A stretch of DNA of 64,000 bases from Desulfuromonas acetoxidans DSM 684 (GTDB lineage: Bacteria; Desulfobacterota; Desulfuromonadia; Desulfuromonadales; Desulfuromonadaceae): positions 180,142-244,141 of the forward strand of contig NZ_AAEW02000003.1 in assembly GCF_000167355.1 (NCBI RefSeq), written 5' to 3'. Position numbers and translations under genes: made by a program. The notes beneath the pieces were generated by a model. It was given only the letters and a program-made list of their open reading frames with translations, did no database searches and had not been told where the DNA came from. The stretch's first letter is position 1, and each line of letters opens with the position of its first letter. Shown here one piece after another: positions 25,099-34,057 of the stretch.

Positions 25099-28000
25099 AC
25101 GTTATTCTGTGATGTCGGAAAAAACGGACACCGCTTACCGGCACAGAGATCAGCCTGTTTGAACTGATCACACACCAGAACATTTTGCGCTGGAATGATG
25201 GTGTCGGTCAGCTCTTTCGAGATGGCCTCGGCTTCCTGCAATGCCAGCAGACATTCGCGTTGACAGCAGCGGCTGAAAGGGTGCGCGGCAATTTTTTCAG
25301 CCACCCTGATGACAATTTTCTGCACCGCCTGACGCAACGTGCCATCAAAAGGCGACGCCTTCAAAATCACCGAGAAGGCAATCCCAACCCCGATGGCCGC
25401 GCCATCGACACCGAAAAAGGAGCAAGACGCTCCCGGCACCTGAGTACCGCGATTGATCCCGGTAATAATATCTTCGTCACTGACATTCCCGCCATTGTTG
25501 CGATAGGCGGCTAGCAAAATCCCCGGAACCATCGGATGGTGATGGGGACCGTGGGTCGGAAATGCCGGATTCAATCGCAACTGTTGAAACATTGCGACAA
25601 CGTCCTTTTCTTTGCTGGTCAGACACAGATTGCGAATCGCATCTGCTGCAGGCTGGATGTGGCATTGGTCACAGACAAAATGGCCATCTTCACAACAGCT
25701 TTCAACCCGCTCGCGCTTACCACAATAGTGGCACTCCAACTCCTTCGGCTCGGTGAGAATGGTGATCGGCTCACCACACACCAGACAGCCTGATTTATGA
25801 CTGCTCTCGACCTGTGGCCGATCAGGATCAGGGCTGCAATCGGGCAGACAGCAACAGCTCATCTCCTGTTCAAAATTGGTCACTTGGCCCTTGGCGTCGA
25901 GCAGCATGACGTCCGCCCCCATTGGCAGGTTCTCCGGCAGGCTGACGGCTGTGCTGCAGCCACGCTGAATCACGTGACCATCATCGGTCACCACACCGGC
26001 AAAAGGACCACGGTAGAGCAAGCGGGTCTCGTTCTTTGGCCCCGGTTTGAACGCCTGATAGGTGAGTGAATAAAACGGATAGCCTTTGATTTCGCGATAC
26101 AGATAGCGTTTAACAACGCTGATATTTTCAAAGCCGAAATCTTCCAGAATGCCGAACAGGTCACGCTCATGCATGGCACCACCAATACATTCACCACGCA
26201 ATTTTTCGTTGAGCTTAATCGCCAGCGGCACCTCGGTATTGTGGATGATATCGGAAATTAGCAGACGACCGCCCGGTTTGAGAACACGGGCAATTTCCTT
26301 GAATGTCTGCCGTTTGTTTAATGCAAGGTTGATGACGCAGTTGGAGATGATCACGTCGCTGCAACCGTCTAACAAAGGCAGCTCTTCGAGGAACCCCTTC
26401 TTGAATTCGATATTGGCGTAACCAAGCTTTTCAGCCACCGTGTCACGAGCTGAGTTGGCTTGAGCCAACATGGTGTCGGACATATCAATGCCGTAAACCC
26501 GGCCTTGACGGCCGACCTGCTTTGCGGCAATAAAACATTCCACGCCGGTGCCGGAACCAAGATCGACCAGTGTTTCTCCCGCTTGCAGATGGCAATCCAT
26601 AACCGGGCTGCCGCAGCCGTAACTGCGAACCCGTGCGGTTTCCGGGATATGCTCGAGCAAATCGCTGTCATAGTGCACCGGGTTGACGATATCCTCATTG
26701 ACCTCTTGTGCCGCCTGCGAATAGAAGGAGCGAATCGAAGCATGCCCGTCGCCCTCCGACAAGGTAAGAACACAGTTGGAATGGGTGAAACAGACGGATT
26801 CGCCACTCTCGTCGCATTCATCGACCCGCTCTCCCATACGTGAGCGCAATGAAAGGCTCTCCTGGTCAGGAAACTGGCCGGCTTCACGTGCAATCAGGTA
26901 GAGCGCCATGTCGCGATAAAGAGGGAGATACGGATCCTGGCCGACAAACGCACCCGATGAGAGATAACTGTGGTCGATATCGCCGCCGCCAAGCAAAAAC
27001 CGCAACGGGTCGGACGCCAGTTGCGGACTGTCGACAACCGACAGAGAGCGGATCTTCTCCATCAACGGGCTGTGGCGCCATACCTGATTTAAACCATCGC
27101 TCAAATGGCCGCAGTGCAAATCGTCTTCAAACACCATCGCCGGGGTTGGATAGATGGTGCCATCCGGACCAATGGCCAGGCTTTCCCAACAGGCGTTATT
27201 GAGATCCATGCGAATACCGCTGAAATTAAACACCTGGCTTTGCATAATGGTGAAATTATCAATTGTGACCCCCTTTTTCTCGGCGCACTCGTAAGCCTGC
27301 CGGGCATGACCAAAGATCTCCTGCGGCGCAACAAACAGCTCGCGTCCCGCCTTGCCTTTGACGAACAACCACATGAAGTGCAGGTTGCGGATCCCCTGGC
27401 CAGCGGCAAAATCAACGGCAGCGGTCATTTCATGCACATTCGTACTGTTGATCGACATCGACAAGGCTGCCGACAGACCAAGACCTGTGAGCCACTGGAG
27501 ATTGCGCTGCAACTCGGCAAAGCTGCCACGACCGCGCAGCGCCTCGTGATTCTCCTGCATGCCGTCAAGGCTGATTTGAAAGTGCAAACGACGACAATCC
27601 TGCTGCTGCAACCAGTTTTCATACGTTGTTAACGCCCGGCCATTGGTCAAAATAACCAGGTGAGCGTCCTCATCCGCCAGAATCCGCTCGCAGGCATCGG
27701 TAAAGTCGGGATGAACCAGTGGTTCGCCACCGGTGAAATAAAACAACCGACACCCCTGTTCGTGGGCCTGATCGATGGCCGAGAACAGATCAGTGCGCGA
27801 CAACTCAGCACAAGTCCCCTCGCCCGAAGCAAACAGACAATGTGAACAACTCATGTTGCAGCGGTTCGTAATATGCAGCCAGCATTCTTTTAACGCTGTA
27901 AGCTGACGATGTGCCGCTCGTCCGGTGTAGGCCGTCTCTGCTGCCGGTTGCAGCCGCTCCAGCAGGTGCTGCACGTGCAATTGTTCGGACAGTTCACTCT

Positions 28001-28169
28001 CAACGTAACCGGCTCTGGACCGCTCTAAAGCCGCCTCAGCCGCGGTCGTCGGCACAAACCAATCGGGTGCAAGCGGATTGACATAGATCGGTATTCCCTC
28101 AAAATTGAACCGTTCGTAGTGTGTTAAACAGTCGAGACCTGAAGAGTTTGTTTTGTTCATTTTCATCAT
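25095..28169 (-). CDS. radical SAM - ArsM-like methyltransferase - DUF5714 fusion
   Basis: 1024 aa, three enzyme-like parts. (1) Radical SAM: C104, C108, C111 (CNMSCSHC), GGEPLVHP near 147-154, and a post-barrel Cys-poor SPASM-like region to about 400. (2) Methyltransferase, about 500-710: SAM loop DLGSGTGVE (536-544) and three cysteines, C519 (YGCG), C611 (SNCVINL) and C661 (GECIGGA). The 611/661 spacing of 50 and the surrounding motifs match the arsenic-binding cysteines of arsenite methyltransferases. (3) Zinc-ribbon-like CxxC pairs (795-836) and a DUF5714 domain with GPHHHPMVPG (874-883), C-x-F-F-G and C-rich end. It is coupled to an ABC permease by a GTGA overlap. Function unknown; a metalloid or organic-metalloid methylation is suggested. 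Confidence 0.8.
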   Translation of the reverse strand: MMKMNKTNSSGLDCLTHYERFNFEGIPIYVNPLAPDWFVPTTAAEAALERSRAGYVESELSEQLHVQHLLERLQPAAETAYTGRAAHRQLTALKECWLHITNRCNMSCSHCLFASGEGTCAELSRTDLFSAIDQAHEQGCRLFYFTGGEPLVHPDFTDACERILADEDAHLVILTNGRALTTYENWLQQQDCRRLHFQISLDGMQENHEALRGRGSFAELQRNLQWLTGLGLSAALSMSINSTNVHEMTAAVDFAAGQGIRNLHFMWLFVKGKAGRELFVAPQEIFGHARQAYECAEKKGVTIDNFTIMQSQVFNFSGIRMDLNNACWESLAIGPDGTIYPTPAMVFEDDLHCGHLSDGLNQVWRHSPLMEKIRSLSVVDSPQLASDPLRFLLGGGDIDHSYLSSGAFVGQDPYLPLYRDMALYLIAREAGQFPDQESLSLRSRMGERVDECDESGESVCFTHSNCVLTLSEGDGHASIRSFYSQAAQEVNEDIVNPVHYDSDLLEHIPETARVRSYGCGSPVMDCHLQAGETLVDLGSGTGVECFIAAKQVGRQGRVYGIDMSDTMLAQANSARDTVAEKLGYANIEFKKGFLEELPLLDGCSDVIISNCVINLALNKRQTFKEIARVLKPGGRLLISDIIHNTEVPLAIKLNEKLRGECIGGAMHERDLFGILEDFGFENISVVKRYLYREIKGYPFYSLTYQAFKPGPKNETRLLYRGPFAGVVTDDGHVIQRGCSTAVSLPENLPMGADVMLLDAKGQVTNFEQEMSCCCLPDCSPDPDRPQVESSHKSGCLVCGEPITILTEPKELECHYCGKRERVESCCEDGHFVCDQCHIQPAADAIRNLCLTSKEKDVVAMFQQLRLNPAFPTHGPHHHPMVPGILLAAYRNNGGNVSDEDIITGINRGTQVPGASCSFFGVDGAAIGVGIAFSVILKASPFDGTLRQAVQKIVIRVAEKIAAHPFSRCCQRECLLALQEAEAISKELTDTIIPAQNVLVCDQFKQADLCAGKRCPFFPTSQNNV

Positions 28170-28179
28170 CTTGCCCCTT

Positions 28180-29115
28180 TCAATAGACGGCTGAGTAATC
28201 TGGAATCAGCTCGATTTTCCCCATGCTTTTGAGATAATCAGCCGTCATCGCCATGCTGGCACGTTCATTTTCATCAAAACCAACCCGCCAAGTCAGACTG
28301 TAGGTGCATTGACGCTGCTGCTGCGACGGAAGTCCGGTGACTGCGGCCACAATGCGCACGGTTTCATCCGGATGTTCGTGCATAAACTCAATGGCTTTGT
28401 GTAAGGCACTGATCAGAGCATCAAGATCCTCTTTACGTTCTTCGAGCATCTGCTTTGTGGCAACACAAACAGCAGGAAAGGTGTTGTTCAATGCACTGAA
28501 ATCGGTCAGTTCATGAACCGTGTCAGCACACAAGGCTTCAACGTTGCTCGGCCACGGTTCGCTTCCGGCCATGGCATCAATCTGCCCGGTCTGCATCGCC
28601 TGCGGCATGTCGAGTGGGTTGAGGGGAACAAAGCTCATCTTGTTAACATCCAGCCCGACAGAGCTGCTCCAGGCCAACAATGCTCCGTAAGTACTCGACC
28701 CCATCTGGATACCGATCCTCGCCCCTTCAAGCTGGTGGATATCGGTCAGCTCACGGCGCGAAACAAGCCGGTGCATCTTGCGGCCTGCGGCATACGCAGT
28801 CAGCAGCCGCACGTTTTTGCTGCGTGACGCAGCAATCAGAAAAGGGGCGTCGCCCATGGCTGCAACATCTGCAGCACCGGTGATCAAACTCTCCGCGGCC
28901 AGAATTCCGCCACCAACCAGTTTGATATCGACATTCAGTCCTTCAGCAGCAAAAAAACCCTTGGCATTGGCGACAATAAACGGCTCGTAGCAAACCTTGT
29001 TTGGATAAGCAAGCCGAAGAGGTTCAGCAGACTTTGCTGCTGACGCCAAGGGGGTGAATAAGAGCAACATCCCAAGAAAACTAACGACGAAGGATAGGTT
29101 ATGCCGATGTTTCAT
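28180..29115 (-). CDS. NitT/TauT-type ABC transporter substrate-binding protein
   Basis: 311 aa. MKHRHN plus a hydrophobic stretch ending in PLASAAKSAE is a signal peptide. The mature part is an NMT1/SsuA-type binding domain: LRLAYPNKVCYEPFIVANAKGFF, GADVAAMGDAPFL and GIQMGSSTYGALL, the last a ligand-loop pattern. The ATG at 29115 is favoured (AAGGAG at 7 nt). Transcribed with CobW upstream and the radical SAM fusion 10 nt downstream. A free cysteine (C42 of the precursor) near the ligand site is noticeable but of unknown meaning. Confidence 0.87.
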   Translation of the reverse strand: MKHRHNLSFVVSFLGMLLLFTPLASAAKSAEPLRLAYPNKVCYEPFIVANAKGFFAAEGLNVDIKLVGGGILAAESLITGAADVAAMGDAPFLIAASRSKNVRLLTAYAAGRKMHRLVSRRELTDIHQLEGARIGIQMGSSTYGALLAWSSSVGLDVNKMSFVPLNPLDMPQAMQTGQIDAMAGSEPWPSNVEALCADTVHELTDFSALNNTFPAVCVATKQMLEERKEDLDALISALHKAIEFMHEHPDETVRIVAAVTGLPSQQQRQCTYSLTWRVGFDENERASMAMTADYLKSMGKIELIPDYSAVY

Positions 29116-29150
29116 CACGATCTCCTTCAATGCATGGCAACGTAAATTTG

Positions 29151-30239
29151 CTATGCCACAAGTTCAGAATAGCGGTACGTCGGCTCCGGACGTCCCGGTT
29201 TTAAACAGTTCCACTGCTCCTGGTACACGTTGATGCCGTCGCTGGACTGCTGCAACGCCTGCCAGATAATCTGCCGTAATTCTTCGGGTGAGGTTTCGAC
29301 CCGCGCATTAATGGTCATCGTTGCATGGGGTGTCGATGTCATCTCGCCACGAATTTTTGGCTCAATTTCCGTTCCGGTCAGGTTGGCAAACAACACCTGT
29401 GATTCGCTTTCAACAATCAGTTTGACATGACCAATCGGCAGGTTTCTTTCGGCAAACTGGTGATGAAGTCGGGTCATAATCGCTTCAGCAAAGGTGCGCC
29501 AGGTGCCTGCGGTGGTGCGCAATTCAAAACGGGCGTTCAACCACCCAAGCACGGCCTCCCCCTCTGCGTAGCGATCATAATCAATATCCAGAAGTGTGTT
29601 GCCGGCTGTGGTTTTATGCAGAACATGATCCAGCCAGTAGTCCAAGCCAACATTTCTTTCCGCACTGAGCGGCTGAACGATGGCAGAAGGGAACGCTTTT
29701 CTCACCCGGATCAGTAGATCATCGACCATCGGCAGTGTCAGGAGGTCAACCTTACTGATCAGAATCAGATCAGCCTCTTCCAACTGCTTGCGGTAGATAT
29801 AGGCTGCGTCATCGTGAAGACCGGCAGTTCCTCCAGCCAGAATGGCGCCGAGTTTGATTGGGTCGGCCAGAACAGTCAAAGGGCTGATCAGCAGCTTTGA
29901 TTGCAGCTTATCCTTCAACGGTTGAATGATGGTTGCTGACAGATCGGTGCAACTACCAACCGGTTCGGCCAGCACAATATCGGCATCAAACGTTTTCTTG
30001 AGCTGATCCATGGCATCCAGCAGCCCTTGAAAGTTGCAACAGAAACAACTGCCACTGACTTCGGCCACGCCGGCCCCGGAACGGACAAGCATTCTCGTGT
30101 CGACCAGATTGGTCGCCTGATCATTGGTGATCAAACCAACTTTCAGTCCTTGCAGGGACAATTTATGCGCCGTTTCAGCGAGTAACGTGGTCTTCCCGGC
30201 TCCCAGAAAACCACCGACTAAAATCAAACGACAAGACAT
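29151..30239 (-). CDS. CobW/G3E-family GTPase (metallochaperone-like)
   Basis: 362 aa. Walker A GGFLGAGKTT (9-18), the CxCC metal-binding motif CFCC (65-68), an EPVGSCTD switch segment and the NKVD-like 'ISKVDLL'. A C-terminal domain of about 150 residues follows. G3E GTPases load metal into partner proteins; the substrate metal here is unknown. The ATG at 30239 has TAGGAG before it; a longer upstream frame overlaps the channel gene and is rejected. It lies in the transporter/radical SAM cluster, so it may serve the ArsM-like enzyme or a zinc or cobalt protein made under the same conditions. Confidence 0.85.
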   Translation of the reverse strand: MSCRLILVGGFLGAGKTTLLAETAHKLSLQGLKVGLITNDQATNLVDTRMLVRSGAGVAEVSGSCFCCNFQGLLDAMDQLKKTFDADIVLAEPVGSCTDLSATIIQPLKDKLQSKLLISPLTVLADPIKLGAILAGGTAGLHDDAAYIYRKQLEEADLILISKVDLLTLPMVDDLLIRVRKAFPSAIVQPLSAERNVGLDYWLDHVLHKTTAGNTLLDIDYDRYAEGEAVLGWLNARFELRTTAGTWRTFAEAIMTRLHHQFAERNLPIGHVKLIVESESQVLFANLTGTEIEPKIRGEMTSTPHATMTINARVETSPEELRQIIWQALQQSSDGINVYQEQWNCLKPGRPEPTYRYSELVA

Positions 30240-30250
30240 CGATAAAACTC

Positions 30251-31066
30251 CTAATGACGATCTGTGCAGGTTGTGCAAACCTGGTTCATTGCAGGTTCCA
30301 ACAGATACATAAAAAATAGCGCAGCAAGTTGTCCGCCGATGATCGGCGCAACCACATAAACCCAGAAAAAACCACCACAATGATCGGGAAAAGCGGCGCT
30401 GCCCCACCCTGCCAGCCAAGTGACCACGCGGGGGCCGAAATCACGGGCCGGATTCAACCCGGCCTGGGTCAAGGGAGCGATCAGACAGATCACTGATGTA
30501 ACCGTCAAACCGATAAAGACCGGAGTCAGAGCATTATCCGGACGTCCGACATTGCATCCCTCGGTCAGCGCAAAAATCATCAACACCAGTACAAACGTGC
30601 CAAATGCTTCCGCCATCATGGCTAACGGTAATGAAACAACCGCCGTCACCGTCGGGTTTGGATAATATTCGCCAAAAATCATAGCCAGCTTGACCGATTC
30701 ACTTGATCCTCGTGCAATGCCATGCACTGTTTCAAACGCCAGAATTGACGGAGAAAACAACAGATAGACAACCACACCGGCGAAGAACGCACCTAAAAAC
30801 TGCCCGCAAAGATAAACCGGAAGTTTCTCTGCCCGCATTCGTTGCCCCAAAACCATGGCCAAACTGACCGCCGGATTCAAATGTGCGCAGGACAGATGTC
30901 GCGTTAGATAAATAGCCAGACTCACTCCGATTCCCCAAACCAGGGCAACCTGAAGTAACCCCTGCAGTGAACCGAACAGCACTGAAACGGCAACGGAACC
31001 ACAGCCAAACAGCACTAAAATAAACGTTCCAAGCAACTCGCCCAGAAATTCTCGAGATACAATCAT
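30251..31066 (-). CDS. glycerol facilitator-type aquaporin (MIP family)
   Basis: 271 aa, six membrane helices with both NPA boxes: HLNPAVSL (about 64-71) and GLNPARDFGP (about 200-209). The Asp after the second NPAR marks the aquaglyceroporin (GlpF) side of the family. The C-terminus ends in CTTCTDRH, an unusual Cys pair. The ATG at 31066 is favoured over an in-frame GTG two codons earlier. Aquaglyceroporins carry glycerol, urea and neutral metalloid hydroxides such as arsenite; the ArsM-like fusion in the same cluster makes a metalloid worth considering, though glycerol is the default. Confidence 0.88.
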   Translation of the reverse strand: MIVSREFLGELLGTFILVLFGCGSVAVSVLFGSLQGLLQVALVWGIGVSLAIYLTRHLSCAHLNPAVSLAMVLGQRMRAEKLPVYLCGQFLGAFFAGVVVYLLFSPSILAFETVHGIARGSSESVKLAMIFGEYYPNPTVTAVVSLPLAMMAEAFGTFVLVLMIFALTEGCNVGRPDNALTPVFIGLTVTSVICLIAPLTQAGLNPARDFGPRVVTWLAGWGSAAFPDHCGGFFWVYVVAPIIGGQLAALFFMYLLEPAMNQVCTTCTDRH

Positions 31067-31216
31067 ACGCACTCATCCTTGTTACCCGCCGAGCTGCCAG
31101 ACACACGTTTCCCTGCCAATGACAACGTTCAGCGTCATATCTAATCTATACAGACGACTGCACATCAGCCGAGGGCTGTGAGCAGATTCTTGTGAAAGAG
31201 TCGATGGCCGAAAAAA

Positions 31217-31936
31217 TCAGGCCAGAGAGAATACGGGAGGGGGGAGTGCGGAATAGCGTGGCTCCGGAATTCGATCAGTGAGGAACTGACCCCTTGCGGT
31301 GGATCGAGAATGGATGGATGGGTAAATGTTGAGCCAGACATGGACCAGCTTCATCAATAAAGAAGCATTTTTCCGTCCATCTGTCGCATGATCAATATCA
31401 CGGCGTCGTGGCAATTGCTCGCAACAGCGACGGCTGTCGGCAAGGCGCTCGATCAAATGGGAAAAAAGGTGTGATTGTCGCCAGGGCAGGTTATTAAAGA
31501 ATCGAACATCCTCTTTTCCCAGACCGGCCAGATAGAAACCGCCGTCGCAACTTGGGCCAAGAACAACCTCGTTGCTATACAGAGCTTGATATAGATCGTT
31601 GCTGTCCAGAGTCGGGATATCTCCCCCGACCGCCACCACCCGTTCATAACCGAGGGCAAATGTATCTTGCAACGCAGTGCAGAAACATTCATTGAGATTG
31701 GTGCCGCGTTGCGGCAAATAGATGGCGTCCGCCAAAAGTGGCGCTTCGCCATCCTGGACAACAACAATATCAGTGTGGTGAATACGCTGCAGCAGATCGT
31801 AGGTCCGGTAGATCATGGCCTGATGGATCGACTGATCCATCCGCCGACCAAAGCCGAACGATTTGCCTTTGCCCTCCCCCTGAATAAACAGGAGCAGGGC
31901 CTGGCGTTTTGCTATGTTCATCTGCTGAGCTGGCAT
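31217..31936 (-). CDS. DUF2064 (TIGR04282-type) transferase-like protein
   Basis: 239 aa. Second member of the family in the window. It keeps VVAVGGDIPTLDSND (acidic metal site) and GPSCDGGFYLAGLG near 140, but the N-terminal nucleotide loop is altered (no TKTRL), and the last about 40 residues look unlike the family. Catalytic activity is uncertain. AGGGA precedes the ATG at 31936. It lies between a 135-aa unknown gene and the aquaporin in the long leftward cluster, with a gap of 150 bp on the aquaporin side. Confidence 0.7.
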   Translation of the reverse strand: MPAQQMNIAKRQALLLFIQGEGKGKSFGFGRRMDQSIHQAMIYRTYDLLQRIHHTDIVVVQDGEAPLLADAIYLPQRGTNLNECFCTALQDTFALGYERVVAVGGDIPTLDSNDLYQALYSNEVVLGPSCDGGFYLAGLGKEDVRFFNNLPWRQSHLFSHLIERLADSRRCCEQLPRRRDIDHATDGRKNASLLMKLVHVWLNIYPSIHSRSTARGQFLTDRIPEPRYSALPPPVFSLA

Positions 31937-31956
31937 GGTAATCCCTGTTCAGAGCC

Positions 31957-32364
31957 TTAACGGGCCTGAGCCGCCTGTGCTTCCAAAGCCCGAGCTTCTT
32001 CTTCAATTTCCTGCTCGATTTTGCCGAAATCAAACTTGGCATCTTTGGGACGCACCGGTAGGCCTTCCTGGTCGACTTGCTTCATGTCAACGTCCAGAAT
32101 CTTAACCTTGACCATTTTCTCGTCTTGCCATTTGATATCCAGGTCAATAAACGCTTTGGTGTCTTCATTTTCCAAGCGCAACTCAGAGTCATTTTTGTTT
32201 TCCAGAAGATTGTGGGCAAAACTCTCAATCAAACGGTAAACTTCCAGGAAGTTGACCTTCTGTGCCCCCAATTCTTCAATGAGCTCTCTGGTCATGTCGA
32301 TGGAAACCTCAACATCGTCAATTTTGGTCGTAAATGCCGGTAACTTTTTTTCTGTTTCACTCAT
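31957..32364 (-). CDS. hypothetical acidic protein, 135 aa
   Basis: I do not recognise a family. The protein is soluble and acidic, with a predicted alpha/beta N-terminal half (KVNFLEVYRLIESFAHNLLE helix, RLENEDTKAFIDLDIKW strands) and a long charged, alanine-rich C-terminal helix (about 108-135). AAGG precedes the ATG at 32364. It lies 47 nt after moaA and 20 nt before the DUF2064 gene, all in one orientation, so it is probably cotranscribed with moaA; no function can be given. Confidence 0.65.
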   Translation of the reverse strand: MSETEKKLPAFTTKIDDVEVSIDMTRELIEELGAQKVNFLEVYRLIESFAHNLLENKNDSELRLENEDTKAFIDLDIKWQDEKMVKVKILDVDMKQVDQEGLPVRPKDAKFDFGKIEQEIEEEARALEAQAAQAR

Positions 32365-32411
32365 ACCTTCAGTCCTTTGTTATGTTCTGCCCATTCACGA
32401 TTGGTCGTGCG

Positions 32412-33392
32412 TTAACCACCAACCTGCGACATCAAAAAATTTTCGTGCTCATACCCGTCAATGGACAGGGCATGGCATTGCGGTTTGTTCTCAACCAGCT
32501 CCTCAAGTTTTCGCCTGACACCGACTTGATTATGGTTACGCAGCAATGGAGCCAGGTCGATCTCATGGTTGGAAAACAGGCAACTCTTGGCTTTACCGGT
32601 CGAGGTGATCCTGATCCGGTTACAGGTGGCACAGAAATGCCCTGAAACAGCGGTGATAATACCGATAGATCCCTGAGCGCCGGCAATCCGATAATCCTTC
32701 GACGGTCCGGCGAAAGGTCCTTTTTCAACCTCTTCCAATTGATATTTGCTGGAAATACGGTCGAGAATTTCCTGCCCTGAGATCACCTGTTTTTGCCAAT
32801 CGACCAGATCCAACGTCGGCATGTATTCGATAAAGCGTACTGAATAGCCATAATCTCTGGTCATCTCAGTGAAATCGAAAATCTCATCGTCATTAAAACC
32901 ACGCATGGCCACCACGTTGATTTTAGGGGGTGGGAAACCTGCTTTTTCAGCAGCTTTTAAACCGGCAAACACTTTTTTCAAGTCGCCGCCATGGGTGATC
33001 TGCCGATACTTGTCTTCCTGTAACGAGTCCATGCTGATGTTCAAACGTTGGACCCCGGCCTGGAACAGATCCTGTGCCATTTCCGGCAACAGGATGCCAT
33101 TTGTCGAGATCGCCAGGTGTCGCAGGCCATCGATGGCGGAAAGCCGAGCCAGAAACGGGACGATGCCATTGCGCACTAACGGCTCACCACCGGTAACGCG
33201 AATTTTCTCTATTCCCATTGAGACCGCGGCTTGCGCGATAAGATGCAGACTTTCGTAGGGCAGGATGTCGTTGTGCTGACACGCTGCAACCCCATCCTCC
33301 GACATACAATATTTACAACGGAGGTTGCAACGATCTGTCACTGACAAGCGCAGGTAATTGATTTGGCGTCCAAAAGAATCGATCAATTTCAT
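32412..33392 (-). CDS. moaA: GTP 3',8-cyclase MoaA
   Basis: First enzyme of molybdopterin synthesis, a radical SAM protein with two 4Fe-4S clusters. 326 aa. C22, C26 and C29 (CNLRCKYC) hold the SAM cluster; the second cluster is at FCATCNRIRIT and KSCLFSN near 255-280. The conserved GGEPL motif (about 70) and the C-terminal Gly-Gly tail are present. The ATG at 33392 overlaps the stop of the flavin reductase gene by 4 nt (ATGA), which fixes the start against the longer frame. Confidence 0.96.
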   Translation of the reverse strand: MKLIDSFGRQINYLRLSVTDRCNLRCKYCMSEDGVAACQHNDILPYESLHLIAQAAVSMGIEKIRVTGGEPLVRNGIVPFLARLSAIDGLRHLAISTNGILLPEMAQDLFQAGVQRLNISMDSLQEDKYRQITHGGDLKKVFAGLKAAEKAGFPPPKINVVAMRGFNDDEIFDFTEMTRDYGYSVRFIEYMPTLDLVDWQKQVISGQEILDRISSKYQLEEVEKGPFAGPSKDYRIAGAQGSIGIITAVSGHFCATCNRIRITSTGKAKSCLFSNHEIDLAPLLRNHNQVGVRRKLEELVENKPQCHALSIDGYEHENFLMSQVGG

Positions 33393-34057
33393 GATTTTCT
33401 CACTTTTAAACAATCAGGGTTATCTTGAGATAAACTGCCGACTTCATCAATCGGCGCATCAACCAGCTTCTCGTCGACAAAGAGCTTATCTGCCAACCAG
33501 TTGTTGGCCAGAGGTGTCTCCCCCAGCCATTTTCCAATAGAGTAATAGGACCGATCGCCAGCACTGCCGATCAGTGGTTTGATTTTCTCAACCGACGGTA
33601 AACCGTTTTCACCAAGAGCCTCTTCATCGGCCTTAACATCCATCACCTGGCCAATAAATTGCGTATGGGAACCAATCTCCAACATGTGCAGTAACGAGCA
33701 CTCCATAATCAGTGGAAATTCCTCCACATAGGGGGCATCGACAACGCTACTGCGCACCGGAGTCAGCCCGGTGGCAAAGAACTTGTTAACCAGGACTCCT
33801 GAGACACTGCCGATAAAATCGGTCTCAATCAAAAAGTCACGCGATGGGATGCCGATGGTAAAGGCCTGATGCTCAACAATGTTGGCATAGGTCGCTCGGC
33901 TGGCGCGTAAGGACACTGCGACACACGCCGGGGTTGTACAGCAGATCGAGGCCCAGGAAGCAACCATGATGTTCGGTTGTGCACTGGACCCATAGCTTCC
34001 GATCACCCAGACAGGTGAAGGGACAGCTATCGCTTTACTTCCGAGTGAAATCTTCAT
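33389..34057 (-). CDS. flavin reductase-like (FMN-binding split barrel) protein
   Basis: 222 aa. The pattern of a flavoredoxin/flavin-reductase-domain protein: VPSPVWVIGSYGSSAQPNIM at the start, CCTTPACVAVSLR where the family has 'SSPPLVAVSV', a fold-defining FTIGIPSRD and an ExxxHTQFIG-type strand (about 115-125). Such proteins bind FMN and pass electrons to partner proteins. It overlaps the metallo-beta-lactamase gene by 23 nt and moaA by 4 nt, so these three are coupled. GAGGGG precedes the ATG at 34057. Confidence 0.8.
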   Translation of the reverse strand: MKISLGSKAIAVPSPVWVIGSYGSSAQPNIMVASWASICCTTPACVAVSLRASRATYANIVEHQAFTIGIPSRDFLIETDFIGSVSGVLVNKFFATGLTPVRSSVVDAPYVEEFPLIMECSLLHMLEIGSHTQFIGQVMDVKADEEALGENGLPSVEKIKPLIGSAGDRSYYSIGKWLGETPLANNWLADKLFVDEKLVDAPIDEVGSLSQDNPDCLKVRKS

